Below, piece by piece: positions 49,507-58,187 of a DNA stretch of 64,000 nt (the stretch's first letter is position 1; each line of letters begins with the position of its first letter). Below the pieces are notes generated by a model. That model was given only the letters and a program-made list of their open reading frames with translations. It was not told where the DNA came from and did no database searches. A program made the position numbers and the translations under genes. This stretch comes from Actinocatenispora thailandica. GTDB taxonomy: Bacteria > Actinomycetota > Actinomycetes > Mycobacteriales > Micromonosporaceae. Location of the stretch: contig NZ_AP023355.1 in NCBI RefSeq assembly GCF_016865425.1, forward strand, positions 2,044,198 to 2,108,197, written 5' to 3'.

Positions 49507-50388
49507 CTACTTGATGCCGGTGTTGGCGATGCCTTCCACGATCCGGCGCTGGACGACCAGGAACACCGCGAACAGCGGCAGCGCGCCGAGCACCGCGGAG
49601 GCCATCACCTGTGCGTACCGGATGCCGTAGGAGTCCTGCACGACGTTGAGCCCGACCGGGATCGTCATCACCTCGGTCGAGGTCATCGTCAACAGCGGCC
49701 ACAGGAAGTTGTTCCAGCTCCACACGAAGGTGAAGATGAACACCGCGGACGCCGCCGGCCGGCACAGCGGCAGGAAGATCCGCGAGTACACCCGGAACCA
49801 GCCGGCGCCGTCGATGCGCGCCGACTCGGCCAGCTCGCCGGGCAGCCCGGCGAAGAACGACGCGAACACGAACACCGCCACCGAGGTCGGCACCGACGGC
49901 AGGATCAGCGCCCAGTACGTGTTGAGCAGGTGCAGCCCGGCGAACTCCTGGAACTGCGGCATGATCAGCGTCTGCGGCGGGATCAGCAGCCCGGCCAGCA
50001 CCAGCCCGGTGACGATGCGCCGGCCGCGGAAACGCACCCGGGCCACCGCGAAGCCGGCCATCGAGCACACCACGACCGCGAACACCGCGGTCAGCAGCGC
50101 GACGAGGAAGCTGTTCAGGTACCAGACCGGCATCCGGCCGGCGGACAGCACCTGGCGGTACGCGTCCAGGGTCGGATGGCTGGTCCACCAGGTGGCGGGC
50201 GCGGTGGTGATCTCGCTCTCCGGCCGGATCGAGGTGTCCACCGCCCACACCATCGGCACCAGCCACAGTGCGGCGAACACCACCAGCACCACCACGCACA
50301 GTACGGTGAAGGCGCGGTGCCGGGGGTCCACCGGCGCCTTGGCCGGCGCGGTCCGGATCGGGGCCTCGGGTACCGTCAGCGTCGCCAT
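49507..50388 (-). CDS. Sugar ABC transporter permease, MalG type
   Basis: 293 residues. Six membrane helices are visible, starting FTVLCVVVLVVFAALWLVPM. The EAA loop is LAESARIDGAGWFRVYSRIF, then PLCRPAASAVFIFTFVWSW and NNFLWPLLT. The end (VQRRIVEGIANTGIK) is the canonical C-terminus. It is the third gene of the binding protein-permease-permease operon, one base after the preceding stop. It forms the pore with the MalF-type partner for the oligosaccharide handled by the GH2 and GH43 enzymes. No ATPase gene is present in the cluster. Confidence 0.94.
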   Translation of the reverse strand: MATLTVPEAPIRTAPAKAPVDPRHRAFTVLCVVVLVVFAALWLVPMVWAVDTSIRPESEITTAPATWWTSHPTLDAYRQVLSAGRMPVWYLNSFLVALLTAVFAVVVCSMAGFAVARVRFRGRRIVTGLVLAGLLIPPQTLIMPQFQEFAGLHLLNTYWALILPSVPTSVAVFVFASFFAGLPGELAESARIDGAGWFRVYSRIFLPLCRPAASAVFIFTFVWSWNNFLWPLLTMTSTEVMTIPVGLNVVQDSYGIRYAQVMASAVLGALPLFAVFLVVQRRIVEGIANTGIK

Positions 50389-50389
50389 C

Positions 50390-51325
50390 TCAGGCCCTCC
50401 TGCGGCTGATCGCGAACCAGACTGCCGACACCGCGAGGATCACGACGAAGTACAGCATCGAGGCGGCGGCGCCGTAACCGGTGCGGAAGTCGGTGAACCC
50501 GACGTCGTAGATGTACTCGATCACCGGCCGGGTCGAGTAGTTGGGCCCGCCGACGGTGAGCAGGTAGATCTGGTCGAACACCTTGAGCGAGGCGATGGTC
50601 TGCAGCATCGTGACCAGCGCCGTGGTCCGGGACAGCAGCGGTACGGTGATCCGCCGCCACTGCGCGCCGGGGCCGGCGCCGTCCACCGCGGCCGCCTCGT
50701 ACAGCTCGCGCGGGATGTCCTGCAGCCCGGCGAGGTAGAGCACGAAGTTGAAGCCGATCGTCCACCACACGGTCATCAGCGCGACCGCGATCATCGCCCA
50801 GTTCGGGTCGGCCAACCAGGCCGGTGCGGGCAGCCCCAGCGCGTCCAGCCAGGTGGCGAACAGCCCGGTCTGCGGCACGTACATCCAGGTGAAGACCAGG
50901 CCGACGCAGGTCACCGGCATCACGTAGGGGGCGAAGAACACCAGCCGGAAGAACCACCTGCCGCGCCGGATGCGGTCGGTGAGCATCGCGAGCGCGAGCG
51001 CCACGAGCACCAGCGGCGGCGTGGTCAGCAGGGTGAACAGCACCGTGTGCCACATCGACGACCAGAAGTCGCTGCTGGTCAGCGCCTCGGTGTAGTTGCC
51101 GAAGCCGGCGAACGGGCCGAGCCCGGAGCGCACCGAGCTGCCGTCGAAGAAGCTCATCAGCAGCCCGTAGAGCGCCGGGCCGATCAGGAACGCCAGGTAG
51201 AGCACGAGGAACGGGGTCAGCAGCCCGAAGCCGGCCCGGGTCTGTCCGATGGTGCCGGCGCCGCGCGGGGTGTCCCGCACCCCGGGCAGCGCGCCGGTCG
51301 GCGGCGCGGCAGCCGTGGCACTCAT
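50390..51325 (-). CDS. Sugar ABC transporter permease, MalF type
   Basis: 311 residues from the ATG giving MSATAAAPPTG, with GGAAGGGA upstream. The first helix is GFGLLTPFLVLYLAFLIGPA, and the EAA loop YEAAAVDGAGPGAQWRRITV is followed by PLLSRTTALVTMLQTIAS. VGGPNYSTRPVIEYIYDVGF is the standard C-terminal region. It is the middle gene of the importer operon, 43 bases after the binding-protein gene. Substrate as for the operon, probably an arabino-oligosaccharide or related compound (inferred). Confidence 0.94.
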   Translation of the reverse strand: MSATAAAPPTGALPGVRDTPRGAGTIGQTRAGFGLLTPFLVLYLAFLIGPALYGLLMSFFDGSSVRSGLGPFAGFGNYTEALTSSDFWSSMWHTVLFTLLTTPPLVLVALALAMLTDRIRRGRWFFRLVFFAPYVMPVTCVGLVFTWMYVPQTGLFATWLDALGLPAPAWLADPNWAMIAVALMTVWWTIGFNFVLYLAGLQDIPRELYEAAAVDGAGPGAQWRRITVPLLSRTTALVTMLQTIASLKVFDQIYLLTVGGPNYSTRPVIEYIYDVGFTDFRTGYGAAASMLYFVVILAVSAVWFAISRRRA

Positions 51326-51368
51326 CGGCGTTCCCTTCCAGCCGCGGTGACCCGACGATGGCGCTCGC

Positions 51369-52724
51369 TCATGACTGCGTCCCTCCCACCGGGGCCGGCT
51401 TGCCGGCGTAGTCGGCCAGTTTCTGGCGCAGTTGCGCGATCGCGGCGGCCGGATGCAGCTGGCCGGCCTCGACCGCGGACACCGCGAAGCCCATGATGTT
51501 CTCGAAGTCGGAGCCGGCACCGGAGTACCAGCCGGCCGGGTCGTAGATCGCCGCCTTCGCCGCCGGCACGTACTGCGACTGCGGCTCCATCTTCCGGAAC
51601 GTCGCGGAGTCCTGGATCTCGCGGAACGCCGGGATGTGCCCGCCCTTGGCCCAGATCAGGCTGTTGTCGAGCAGCCCGCGGACCAGGGTGAGGCTCTCGT
51701 CGCGGCGCCGCGCGTCGCGACGGGCGTTGCGCGGCAGGATCAGCGCGTGCGAGTCGGCGAAGCAGTGGTACGTGCCACCGAACAGGTTCGGCACCGGCGC
51801 CACCGAGAACGGCGTCTTCGCACCCTGATAGGTCGGGATCTGCCACTCGCCGTCGAACAGCAGCCCCACCTTGCCGGACGCGAACAGCTGCGTCACGCCG
51901 GAACCGTCGATGTTGGACGGCATCAGCTTGCGCTGCACGGTCAGCTCGCGGGCGAACGAGAGCGCCCGCTCCGCCTTGGCGTCGTCGAGCACGATCCGGG
52001 TGCCGTTGTCGGCGAGCACCTGGCCGCCGAGCTGCCCGTACAGCGTGTCGAACCAGCGCCAGCAGGTCGCCGGGTCGGCGTTGACGTTGACCACCCCGCC
52101 GTACCCGCCGGTCACCTTCGCGCACGCGGACAGCGCCGCGATCAGCCCGTCGGTGCCCTCGATCGGTTTCAGTTTCCCGGATGCGTCCAGCAGGCCGGCC
52201 TTCCTGCACACGTCGGTGCGGTAGAACATCACGAACGGGTGGGTGTCCAGCGGGATCGCGTACTGGCTGCCGCCGACCTGGCCCTTGCGCCAGGCGGCGG
52301 TGGTGAACCGGTCGCCGGTCAGCCCGTGCGCGGCCAGGTCGTCGGCGCGCAGCGGCTCGACCAGGTTGCCGTCGGCGAGCGTGGGCAGCCGGGACAGGTG
52401 GGTGATCGCCACGTCCGGCGGCCGGTTGCCGATGACCGCGAGCGCCAGCTTCGTGTAGTACGGCGTGCCCCAGGCGAGCGTGACCGCGTCGACGTGCACG
52501 CGAGGGTGGCGGGCCCGGAACCTGTCGGTCATCGCGACCATGTTGATGCCGTCGCCGCCGGTGAACAGGTTCCAGTAGGTCAGCGAGGTCGCATCCGGCC
52601 CGGTGCCGGCGATCCCGGCCGCGAGTGGGCTTCCGCAGCCGGCGGTCAGCGCCCCGACGCCGGCCAGGCCGAGCGCGCCGAGAGCGGCGCGCCGGGAGGT
52701 GCCCTGCGGGTACGAGACGGTCAT
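51369..52724 (-). CDS. Sugar ABC transporter substrate-binding lipoprotein
   Basis: 451 residues with GGAGG before the ATG. The signal has twin arginines (SRRAALGALGLAG) and a lipobox LTAGC, so it is exported folded or as a lipoprotein and anchored at the cysteine. The CUT1 binding-protein fold is seen in SLTYWNLFTGGDGINMVAM, DVAITHLSRLPTLADGNLVE, SQYAIPLDTHPFVMFYRTDV and LLFDGEWQIPTY. It captures the oligosaccharide for the two downstream permeases. Operator 2 is embedded in its promoter 33-60 bases upstream. Length is normal and the ORF is intact. Confidence 0.94.
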   Translation of the reverse strand: MTVSYPQGTSRRAALGALGLAGVGALTAGCGSPLAAGIAGTGPDATSLTYWNLFTGGDGINMVAMTDRFRARHPRVHVDAVTLAWGTPYYTKLALAVIGNRPPDVAITHLSRLPTLADGNLVEPLRADDLAAHGLTGDRFTTAAWRKGQVGGSQYAIPLDTHPFVMFYRTDVCRKAGLLDASGKLKPIEGTDGLIAALSACAKVTGGYGGVVNVNADPATCWRWFDTLYGQLGGQVLADNGTRIVLDDAKAERALSFARELTVQRKLMPSNIDGSGVTQLFASGKVGLLFDGEWQIPTYQGAKTPFSVAPVPNLFGGTYHCFADSHALILPRNARRDARRRDESLTLVRGLLDNSLIWAKGGHIPAFREIQDSATFRKMEPQSQYVPAAKAAIYDPAGWYSGAGSDFENIMGFAVSAVEAGQLHPAAAIAQLRQKLADYAGKPAPVGGTQS

Positions 52725-52754
52725 GGCGGCCTCCTGCCGGAGCGGGTGACCCTG

Positions 52755-52783
52755 TTTTTACATCGTTGTACATTTCCTGTAAA
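52755..52783 (-). promoter_or_regulatory. Promoter with embedded operator 2 for the importer operon
   Basis: On the minus strand TTTACA (52778-52783) and TAAAAA (52755-52760) are separated by 17 bases, a good promoter. The operator TTACATCGTTGTAC at 52758-52771 overlaps the spacer and the -10 box, so repressor binding would directly block RNA polymerase. It matches operators 1 and 3. Confidence 0.65.
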
Positions 52784-52850
52784 GACCGCGTGTCGGGCGG
52801 CGACCGGCGTGAGGTCGCGACGGCCGCCGCCCGGTGACCCGGCGGAGCGG

Positions 52851-54548
52851 TCAGTAGGTGTCGGTCACCGTCACGTTGCGGTAGGCCGCGGTGCTGTCCT
52901 CGGTGACCAGGCCGGGCTGCCCGTTGAGCAGCACCGGGAAGGTGGTGCCGGTGAACGTGCGGTCCTGCGCCTGCGCCCCGTCCAGGAAGAACGTGTAGTG
53001 CGCGCCCGACTTCACCACCTTCAGCGTGTGGTATGCGGCGGGGTCGAAGCCGGCCGGCAGCGGCGAGTTCTGCCACGGTTGCTCGACGCCCTGCACGACC
53101 GCGTGGGTGGCGAGCACGTCGTACTGCCGGTCCAGGAAGACCTCGACGTGGTTCGCCGCGTCGGCGTAGGAGGCGTAGATGCCGTACTTCGGGTACGCCG
53201 AGGTGCTGCCGGTGCCGGTCCACGCCACGTCGGCGGACACGGTGAAGTTCTCGTAGTTCGGGTTCGCCGCGTAGAACAGCCTGGTCCAGCCGGTGCCGCC
53301 GAACGAGGTGAGCGCCGCGCTGTGCGGGTCGGTCACCGTCCAGTTGCCGGTACGCCGGCCCGCGCTGCCGTTGCCCTCCGCCGCGTCGCCGAACGCGTCG
53401 CCCCAGCCCGAGGCGTACGGGTTCGGGTTCGGGCTCGACCCCGGCTCGCCGGACGGCAACGGCAGCGCCACGCCGTCGTTCACCGGGTAGCCGAGCAGCG
53501 GCGAGCCGTCCCGGGGGTCCCAGTACAGCTGCTGCGCGCGCAGCCGCCGACCCGGATCGCAGCCGGTGGTGTTGTCGTGCACGATGAACCAGTCCGCGGT
53601 GCCGTCCGGTGACGTGATCGGTTGGAACGATGCCGATCCGATCACCCCGCCGTGGTACTTGAAGATCGGCCCGGTCTTGCTCCACGCCGCCGCGTTCAGC
53701 ACGTCGTTGCTGCCGTTGGTCAGCAGCCCGACGGCGTAGCTGCGGGTGCCGCAGAAGCTCGCCGAGTAGGTGAGGTAGGTCTTCCCGCCGTGCCGGAAAC
53801 CGACCGGGCCCTCGTTCACCGGGAAGTACCCGACCGAGGACTGGTCCGGCTGGTCGGGGTTGCCGACCGTCTCCCACGGCCGGGTCGGTGCGGAGATCTC
53901 CACCCGGTTGCCGGACACGTGCAGCGGATCGCTCATCGGCGCCACGTAGATGCGTTGCGCGGTGTCCGATGTGGACCGCCAGCCGGACCAGGCCAGGTAG
54001 AGGGTGCCGTCGGCGCCGGTGAACACGTCCGGGTCGATCGCCCACTGCCCGCTGGGTTCGGTCAGTTGCCCGTGCGGCGCACCGGTGTTCGCCTCGTGGT
54101 AGCCGCCGGTCGGGTCCGCGCCGTCGGCCTGCAACACGTACAGTCGGTGATCCGCCCCGGCGCCAGCGGTGTAGTAGATGTAGAACGTGCCGCCGATCCG
54201 GTGGATCTCCGGGGCCCACACCTCGGCGGAGTTCGGCGCGCCGCTGGGAATCTGCCACACGTCGTGCTTCTCGGCGTTGCCGAACCCGGTCAGCGTCGCC
54301 GACTTCCACACGCACAGCCAGCCGCCGTCGCAGCCGTCGGTGCTGGTCAGGTAGTAGTACCCGTTCCAGCGCACGAGGTACGGATCGCTGGTGGTGCCGC
54401 GGATCGGGTTCGCGAACGTGCCGGTCGCGCGCGGCGTGCCGGCCTGACTCGTGGGGGACAGCAGGACCCCGATCAACAGTGCGACCGCGACCAGCGCGGC
54501 CGCCGCGAGCACCCGTCTGGGTGCCAGCCGGGGAAGTGCTACGGCCAT
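52851..54548 (-). CDS. Secreted GH43-family arabinan/xylan-active enzyme with C-terminal beta domain
   Basis: 565 residues. An N-terminal helix (VLAAAALVAVALLIGVLLS) serves as signal or anchor. The five-bladed GH43 propeller (about 45-330) has the base Asp in GTTSDPYLVRW, the pKa-modulating Asp in QWAIDPDVFTGADG and the acid Glu in FPVNEGPVGFRHG, so the triad is complete. After a Pro/Asn-rich linker (EPGSSPNPNPYASG) a C-terminal domain (about 375-565; NPNYENFTVSADVAW, YGIYASYADAANHVEVFLD) resembles LamG/DUF1080-type beta-sandwiches that bind glycans. It degrades arabinan- or xylan-type polymers outside the cell. Operator 3 lies upstream. Confidence 0.9.
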   Translation of the reverse strand: MAVALPRLAPRRVLAAAALVAVALLIGVLLSPTSQAGTPRATGTFANPIRGTTSDPYLVRWNGYYYLTSTDGCDGGWLCVWKSATLTGFGNAEKHDVWQIPSGAPNSAEVWAPEIHRIGGTFYIYYTAGAGADHRLYVLQADGADPTGGYHEANTGAPHGQLTEPSGQWAIDPDVFTGADGTLYLAWSGWRSTSDTAQRIYVAPMSDPLHVSGNRVEISAPTRPWETVGNPDQPDQSSVGYFPVNEGPVGFRHGGKTYLTYSASFCGTRSYAVGLLTNGSNDVLNAAAWSKTGPIFKYHGGVIGSASFQPITSPDGTADWFIVHDNTTGCDPGRRLRAQQLYWDPRDGSPLLGYPVNDGVALPLPSGEPGSSPNPNPYASGWGDAFGDAAEGNGSAGRRTGNWTVTDPHSAALTSFGGTGWTRLFYAANPNYENFTVSADVAWTGTGSTSAYPKYGIYASYADAANHVEVFLDRQYDVLATHAVVQGVEQPWQNSPLPAGFDPAAYHTLKVVKSGAHYTFFLDGAQAQDRTFTGTTFPVLLNGQPGLVTEDSTAAYRNVTVTDTY

Positions 54549-54640
54549 GGCGTACCTCCCGAGGGACGGGGCCCGGTGCCAGGTCCGTGCCGGGCGCGGC
54601 GGGCACCCCGCAACGGGCCCTCGGAGTGTTGCCAGAAATG

Positions 54641-54652
54641 TACAACGTTGTA
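54641..54652. promoter_or_regulatory. Operator 3, TACAACGTTGTA, before the GH43 gene
   Basis: A perfect 12-base palindrome 92 bases before the GH43 start. It is the cleanest copy of the motif also present at 47546-47559 and 52758-52771. Confidence 0.75.
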
Positions 54653-54696
54653 GAGATTGCGTCGAGACGTCCGAGCCGGCTCATGGGCAGTGGGTT

Positions 54697-54712
54697 AACT
54701 GGTGCACTGGTT
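54697..54712. promoter_or_regulatory. Candidate GntR operator AACTGGTGCACTGGTT
   Basis: A 16-base near-palindrome with exact outer and inner halves (AAC/GTT around GTGCAC), 57 bases before the GntR start. A TATGCT -10-like box follows at 54719-54724. Similar sites control YtrA-type regulators that repress their own ABC operon. Confidence 0.5.
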
Positions 54713-54768
54713 GTGGGGTATGCTACTCAACTAATGAACCAACCAGCTCTGTCCGGCGGGAGTGACGC

Positions 54769-55164
54769 GTGAAAGACAGTGGACCGATCTTCGCCCAGAT
54801 CGCCGACCGGCTGACCGACGAGGTCGCCGACGGCACGCTCGCCGAGGGGGAACGCATTCCCTCGACCAACGAACTCGCGACCTTTCACCGAGTCAACCCG
54901 GCCACCGCCGCCCGCGCCCTGTCCGTACTGGTCGACGAGGGGATTGCGGAGAAGCGGCGCGGCGTGGGCATGTTCGTGGCCGCCGGGGCGCGCGAGCGGC
55001 TGATGCGGGTACGCCGGCGCCAGTTCGCCGACAGCTACGTGCGGCCGTTGGTGACCGAGGCGAACCGGCTCGGGCTCGGCCGGCAGGAGTTGCTGGCGCT
55101 GGTGCGCGACGAACTCGCCGAGCTCGCCGCGGTGGCCCCGGCGCCCGCCCGGAGCACGTCGTGA
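54769..55164 (+). CDS. GntR-family regulator, YtrA type
   Basis: 131 residues from GTG 54769, with GGGAG upstream. The winged helix opens with GPIFAQIADRLTDEVADGTL and continues RIPSTNELATFHRVNPATAA, then RALSVLVDEGIAEKRRGVGM, matching YtrA-type GntR proteins. The short C-terminal tail (residues 75-131) is helical without an effector domain. Such proteins repress operons for small ABC transporters and are relieved by cell-envelope-active antibiotics. It is the first gene of a three-gene operon; its stop overlaps the ATPase GTG (GTGA). Confidence 0.93.
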   Translation: MKDSGPIFAQIADRLTDEVADGTLAEGERIPSTNELATFHRVNPATAARALSVLVDEGIAEKRRGVGMFVAAGARERLMRVRRRQFADSYVRPLVTEANRLGLGRQELLALVRDELAELAAVAPAPARSTS

Positions 55165-56069
55165 CGCCGGCGGTCGCGGTCTCGGGCCTGGGCCTGCGAT
55201 ACCCGGGACGCGGCGGGCACCAGGCCCTGTCCGAGGTCAGCTTCGAGATCCCGAGCCCGTCGATCGTCGGTCTGCTGGGGCGTAACGGTGCCGGCAAGAC
55301 CACCCTGCTGCGCATCCTGACCGGCCAGGGGTTCGCCAGCACCGGCAGCGTGCGGGTCTTCGGCGCGGCGCCGCTGGAGAACGACGCGGTGCTGCGCCGG
55401 ATGGTGCTCATCCGCGAGGACCAGACCTACCCCGACCTGAAGATCGAGCAGGCGCTTGCCGCGGCCGCGCTGTGCTACCCGAACTGGGACGCCGGGCTCG
55501 CCGCAACCCTGCTCGACGCGTACGAGCTGCCGGTGCGGCGCAGCATCAAGAAGCTGTCCCGCGGCATGCGCGCCGCGCTGGGCATCGTGCTCGGGCTGGC
55601 CGCGCACGCCGAGGTGACCCTGCTGGACGAGCCGGTCGCCGGCCTCGACGCCGCCGTGCGGGACATGTTCTACCAGCACCTGCTGGCCGACTACACCGCA
55701 CATCCGCGCTGCATCGTGCTCTCCACCCACCTCATCGACGAGGTCGCCGACCTGCTGGAACGGGTCCTGGTCATCGACCACGGCCGGCTGGTGATCGACG
55801 CGCTCACCGACGACCTGCGCGGCAACGCCGTCACGGTCACCGGTCGGACCGACGACGTCGACCGCTTCGTCGCCGACCGCGCGACGCTCAGCCGCCGTGC
55901 CCTGGGCGCGCAGGCCACGGTGGTGATGGCCGGCCGGCTCGACCAGCGTGACCGGCAACTCGCCGAGCACCTGCGCCTCGACGTCGGCTACCTCACCCTG
56001 CAACAGCTGGCCATGCACGCCGTGGACTCCGCGGCGGGCGCCACACTCATCCCGACGGGGGCATCGTGA
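55161..56069 (+). CDS. ABC transporter ATP-binding protein
   Basis: 302 residues starting at the GTG overlapping the GntR stop. Walker A is LLGRNGAGKTTLLRI, the signature is the degenerate KLSRGMRAALG, Walker B EVTLLDEPVAGLD and the H-loop STHLID. The C-terminal 90 residues (VTVTGRTDDVDRFVADRATL) form the usual extra domain of DrrA/BcrA/YtrB-type exporters. It is coupled to the membrane protein downstream by GTGA and upstream to a YtrA regulator, so it likely belongs to an antibiotic- or peptide-responsive exporter. The substrate cannot be inferred. Confidence 0.94.
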   Translation: MTPAVAVSGLGLRYPGRGGHQALSEVSFEIPSPSIVGLLGRNGAGKTTLLRILTGQGFASTGSVRVFGAAPLENDAVLRRMVLIREDQTYPDLKIEQALAAAALCYPNWDAGLAATLLDAYELPVRRSIKKLSRGMRAALGIVLGLAAHAEVTLLDEPVAGLDAAVRDMFYQHLLADYTAHPRCIVLSTHLIDEVADLLERVLVIDHGRLVIDALTDDLRGNAVTVTGRTDDVDRFVADRATLSRRALGAQATVVMAGRLDQRDRQLAEHLRLDVGYLTLQQLAMHAVDSAAGATLIPTGAS

Positions 56070-56773
56070 CCACCACCGCCGCACCGCGCGTTCCGCCGAT
56101 CCTCACCGTGTCCCGCTACCTGCTGCTGGATCGCGTCACCTACCTGGTGCTGCCCTGGCTGTGGGCCGCGTTCGGCTTCGGCCTCGACGTCGTCATCCTC
56201 AAACTCCTCCCCGACGACCACTCCGCGCAGCGCTGGGTCGGCGGCCTGCTCGCCGCGTTCGCCGTGGTGTTCGCCCTCGGCATCCAGACGGTCGCCCGAG
56301 CCCTTCCGTTCGGCCTGGCACTCGGCGTCAGCCGCCGCACCTACTTTCTCGGCGCCAGCGCGCTGGCCGCCGGGCTGGCCGCCTGCTTCGGTACCGTCGT
56401 CACGATCGGCCAGGTGGTCGAGCGCGGCACCGGTGGCTGGGGCATCCGGATGGCGTACTTCCGGGTGCCCGGCGTGCTGGACGGAACCTGGTGGCAGACC
56501 TGGCTGACCGCCTCCGCCGCGTTCGTGCTCGTGTTCGCCTACGGCATGTGGTATGGCCTGGTCCACCGCGGCGCCGGCCTGATCGGCACCGTGGTGTTCG
56601 GTGCAGCGCAGGGCGCCCTGCTCACCCTGCTCGCCGCGATCGTCACCTGGACGCACAACTGGCTCCGCCTCGGCCACCTGCTCGCCACCGGCCCGGTCGC
56701 CGCGATCCTCGCCGGTCTGGCCGCGCTGCTGCTCGCCGGCGGACTGCTCACGGTCCGCCGGCTGCAGATCTGA
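56066..56773 (+). CDS. ABC transporter membrane protein of the GntR/ABC operon
   Basis: 235 residues from a GTG overlapping the ATPase stop. Six membrane segments fit: YLVLPWLWAAFGFGLDVVIL, VGGLLAAFAVVFALGIQTVA, FLGASALAAGLAACFGTVV, FVLVFAYGMWYGLV, GTVVFGAAQGALLTLLAAIV and AAILAGLAALLLAGGLLTV. RALPFGLALGVSRRTYFLG is the loop between helices 2 and 3, as in related Ytr-type permeases. With the ATPase it forms a half-size exporter. Family assignment rests mostly on position and hydrophobicity. Confidence 0.85.
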   Translation: MTTTAAPRVPPILTVSRYLLLDRVTYLVLPWLWAAFGFGLDVVILKLLPDDHSAQRWVGGLLAAFAVVFALGIQTVARALPFGLALGVSRRTYFLGASALAAGLAACFGTVVTIGQVVERGTGGWGIRMAYFRVPGVLDGTWWQTWLTASAAFVLVFAYGMWYGLVHRGAGLIGTVVFGAAQGALLTLLAAIVTWTHNWLRLGHLLATGPVAAILAGLAALLLAGGLLTVRRLQI

Positions 56774-56789
56774 CGGCGGGAACGGCCGG

Positions 56790-58187
56790 CTACCGTTCCC
56801 CGCCGTCGGTGTTCGCCGCGTCGGTACCGGACGGCTCCCGTAGTCCGGCGCCGCCCGGCCGGTCGGCACCGCGTCGCTCGCGCGCCCGGTCGACGTCGCG
56901 GCGTTCGCGTTGCCGGTCGGCGCGGCGGTGCCGGCGGCGCCGTTCGGTACCGCTCCCGCCGGGCGCGGCGCCCAACCGGGCAAGATCGATGCGCAGGCTG
57001 GTGATCCGGGTCCGCAGCGCCGGCAGCTGGTCGGGCGCCGTTGCCGCGGTGATCGCGAGCCAGCCCTGGGCCCGCTGCAGCCGGCGGATCAGCCGGCCCG
57101 CCTGGCGACCGCGCGCCTTCGCGCCCCGCCGGTTCGCCGAGCCACGAGCCTCCCGCCGCACCGTCCCGCGCAACCGGCGGCGCACCCGGTACCGGCGCCG
57201 CCTGGTACGCAGCGACCGGATCTCCGCGTCGGTGACCAGCGTGCCGAGACCCGGCTGCGCCCCGCCGTCTGCTCCGGCAGCGCCGGCCAGGGCCGGGTCG
57301 GTGGCGACGACGTGCCGGTACCAGCGCCACTCGGCGCGCATCGCCAGCCGGTAGACGACGAAGAATCCGGCGAGAATGACGACCACCTTGACCAGCATCC
57401 CGATCATCGGTTCGAGCTGCCCGGTGATCAGCGGCGAGTTCCACAGGAAGTGCATCGACCAGGCGACCGCGAACATCCCGACGGCGAACAGCACCCGCAC
57501 CGGCAACGGGCGGTCCCGGCGCAGCAGCGCGTACCCGATGCCGTAGCCGGAGCAGGCGGCGAACACCCAGTGCGACGGCAGCAGGCCGAGGATCCCGCGT
57601 ACGCCGAGGATCTGGGCCAGGCCGGTCGCATCGCTGCTCGGGTCGTTCAGCGCGCCGTTCATCGCGTACGAGATGTCCTCGACGACCTGGAAGCCGAGCC
57701 CGCACCAGGCGCCGATGAACAGCCCGTGGATCGGCCGGGACACCCAGCGGATGCCGATGCCGATCACCGCGAGGGTACCGACCGCCTTCAGCCACTCCTC
57801 GTTGCTCGGGCCGGCGATCGCGGCGCCCCAGTCGTTCGCGGTCTGCGCGCCGAGCGTCGTCGACAGCGAGGCGAGCAGGTTGTCGTTGACGTAGAAGGCG
57901 ATCGCGACGGCGATGATGCCGCCCCAGGCGACCGCGGCGACCGCGAGGGTCGTCGGTGGCCGGTGGATCACGCTGAGCCAGACGACGACGAGCCCGACGA
58001 CGACGCCGAGGGCGAGGTTGGCACCGACCGCGGTCGCCGCTGCCGCCGGCGCGAGCACCTGCAACGGCTGGAACGCCGACAGCAGCGAGAAGAACGCGAC
58101 GACCAGCAGCGCCAGGTACACCCAGTAGGTCCAGTTGCGCGGCTGCCACAGCAGTTCGCGTGGTGACGGGAGTGCCGGCGCGGTCAT
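56790..58187 (-). CDS. PrsW-family membrane protease
   Basis: 465 residues from an ATG overlapping the preceding stop (ATGA). Eight or more membrane helices span about residues 20-300. The PrsW catalytic motifs are present: GPSNEEWLKAVGTLAVIGIG holds the EExxK, HGLFIGAWCGLGFQVVED is the second acidic helix and SMHFLWNSPL carries the conserved His. PrsW proteases cleave anti-sigma factors or other membrane proteins. The last 130 residues are a basic, Arg-rich cytoplasmic tail (RRRRYRVRRRLRG), longer than usual. It is co-translated with a single-pass membrane protein (58184-58744), possibly a substrate or partner. Confidence 0.88.
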   Translation of the reverse strand: MTAPALPSPRELLWQPRNWTYWVYLALLVVAFFSLLSAFQPLQVLAPAAAATAVGANLALGVVVGLVVVWLSVIHRPPTTLAVAAVAWGGIIAVAIAFYVNDNLLASLSTTLGAQTANDWGAAIAGPSNEEWLKAVGTLAVIGIGIRWVSRPIHGLFIGAWCGLGFQVVEDISYAMNGALNDPSSDATGLAQILGVRGILGLLPSHWVFAACSGYGIGYALLRRDRPLPVRVLFAVGMFAVAWSMHFLWNSPLITGQLEPMIGMLVKVVVILAGFFVVYRLAMRAEWRWYRHVVATDPALAGAAGADGGAQPGLGTLVTDAEIRSLRTRRRRYRVRRRLRGTVRREARGSANRRGAKARGRQAGRLIRRLQRAQGWLAITAATAPDQLPALRTRITSLRIDLARLGAAPGGSGTERRRRHRRADRQRERRDVDRARERRGADRPGGAGLREPSGTDAANTDGGER

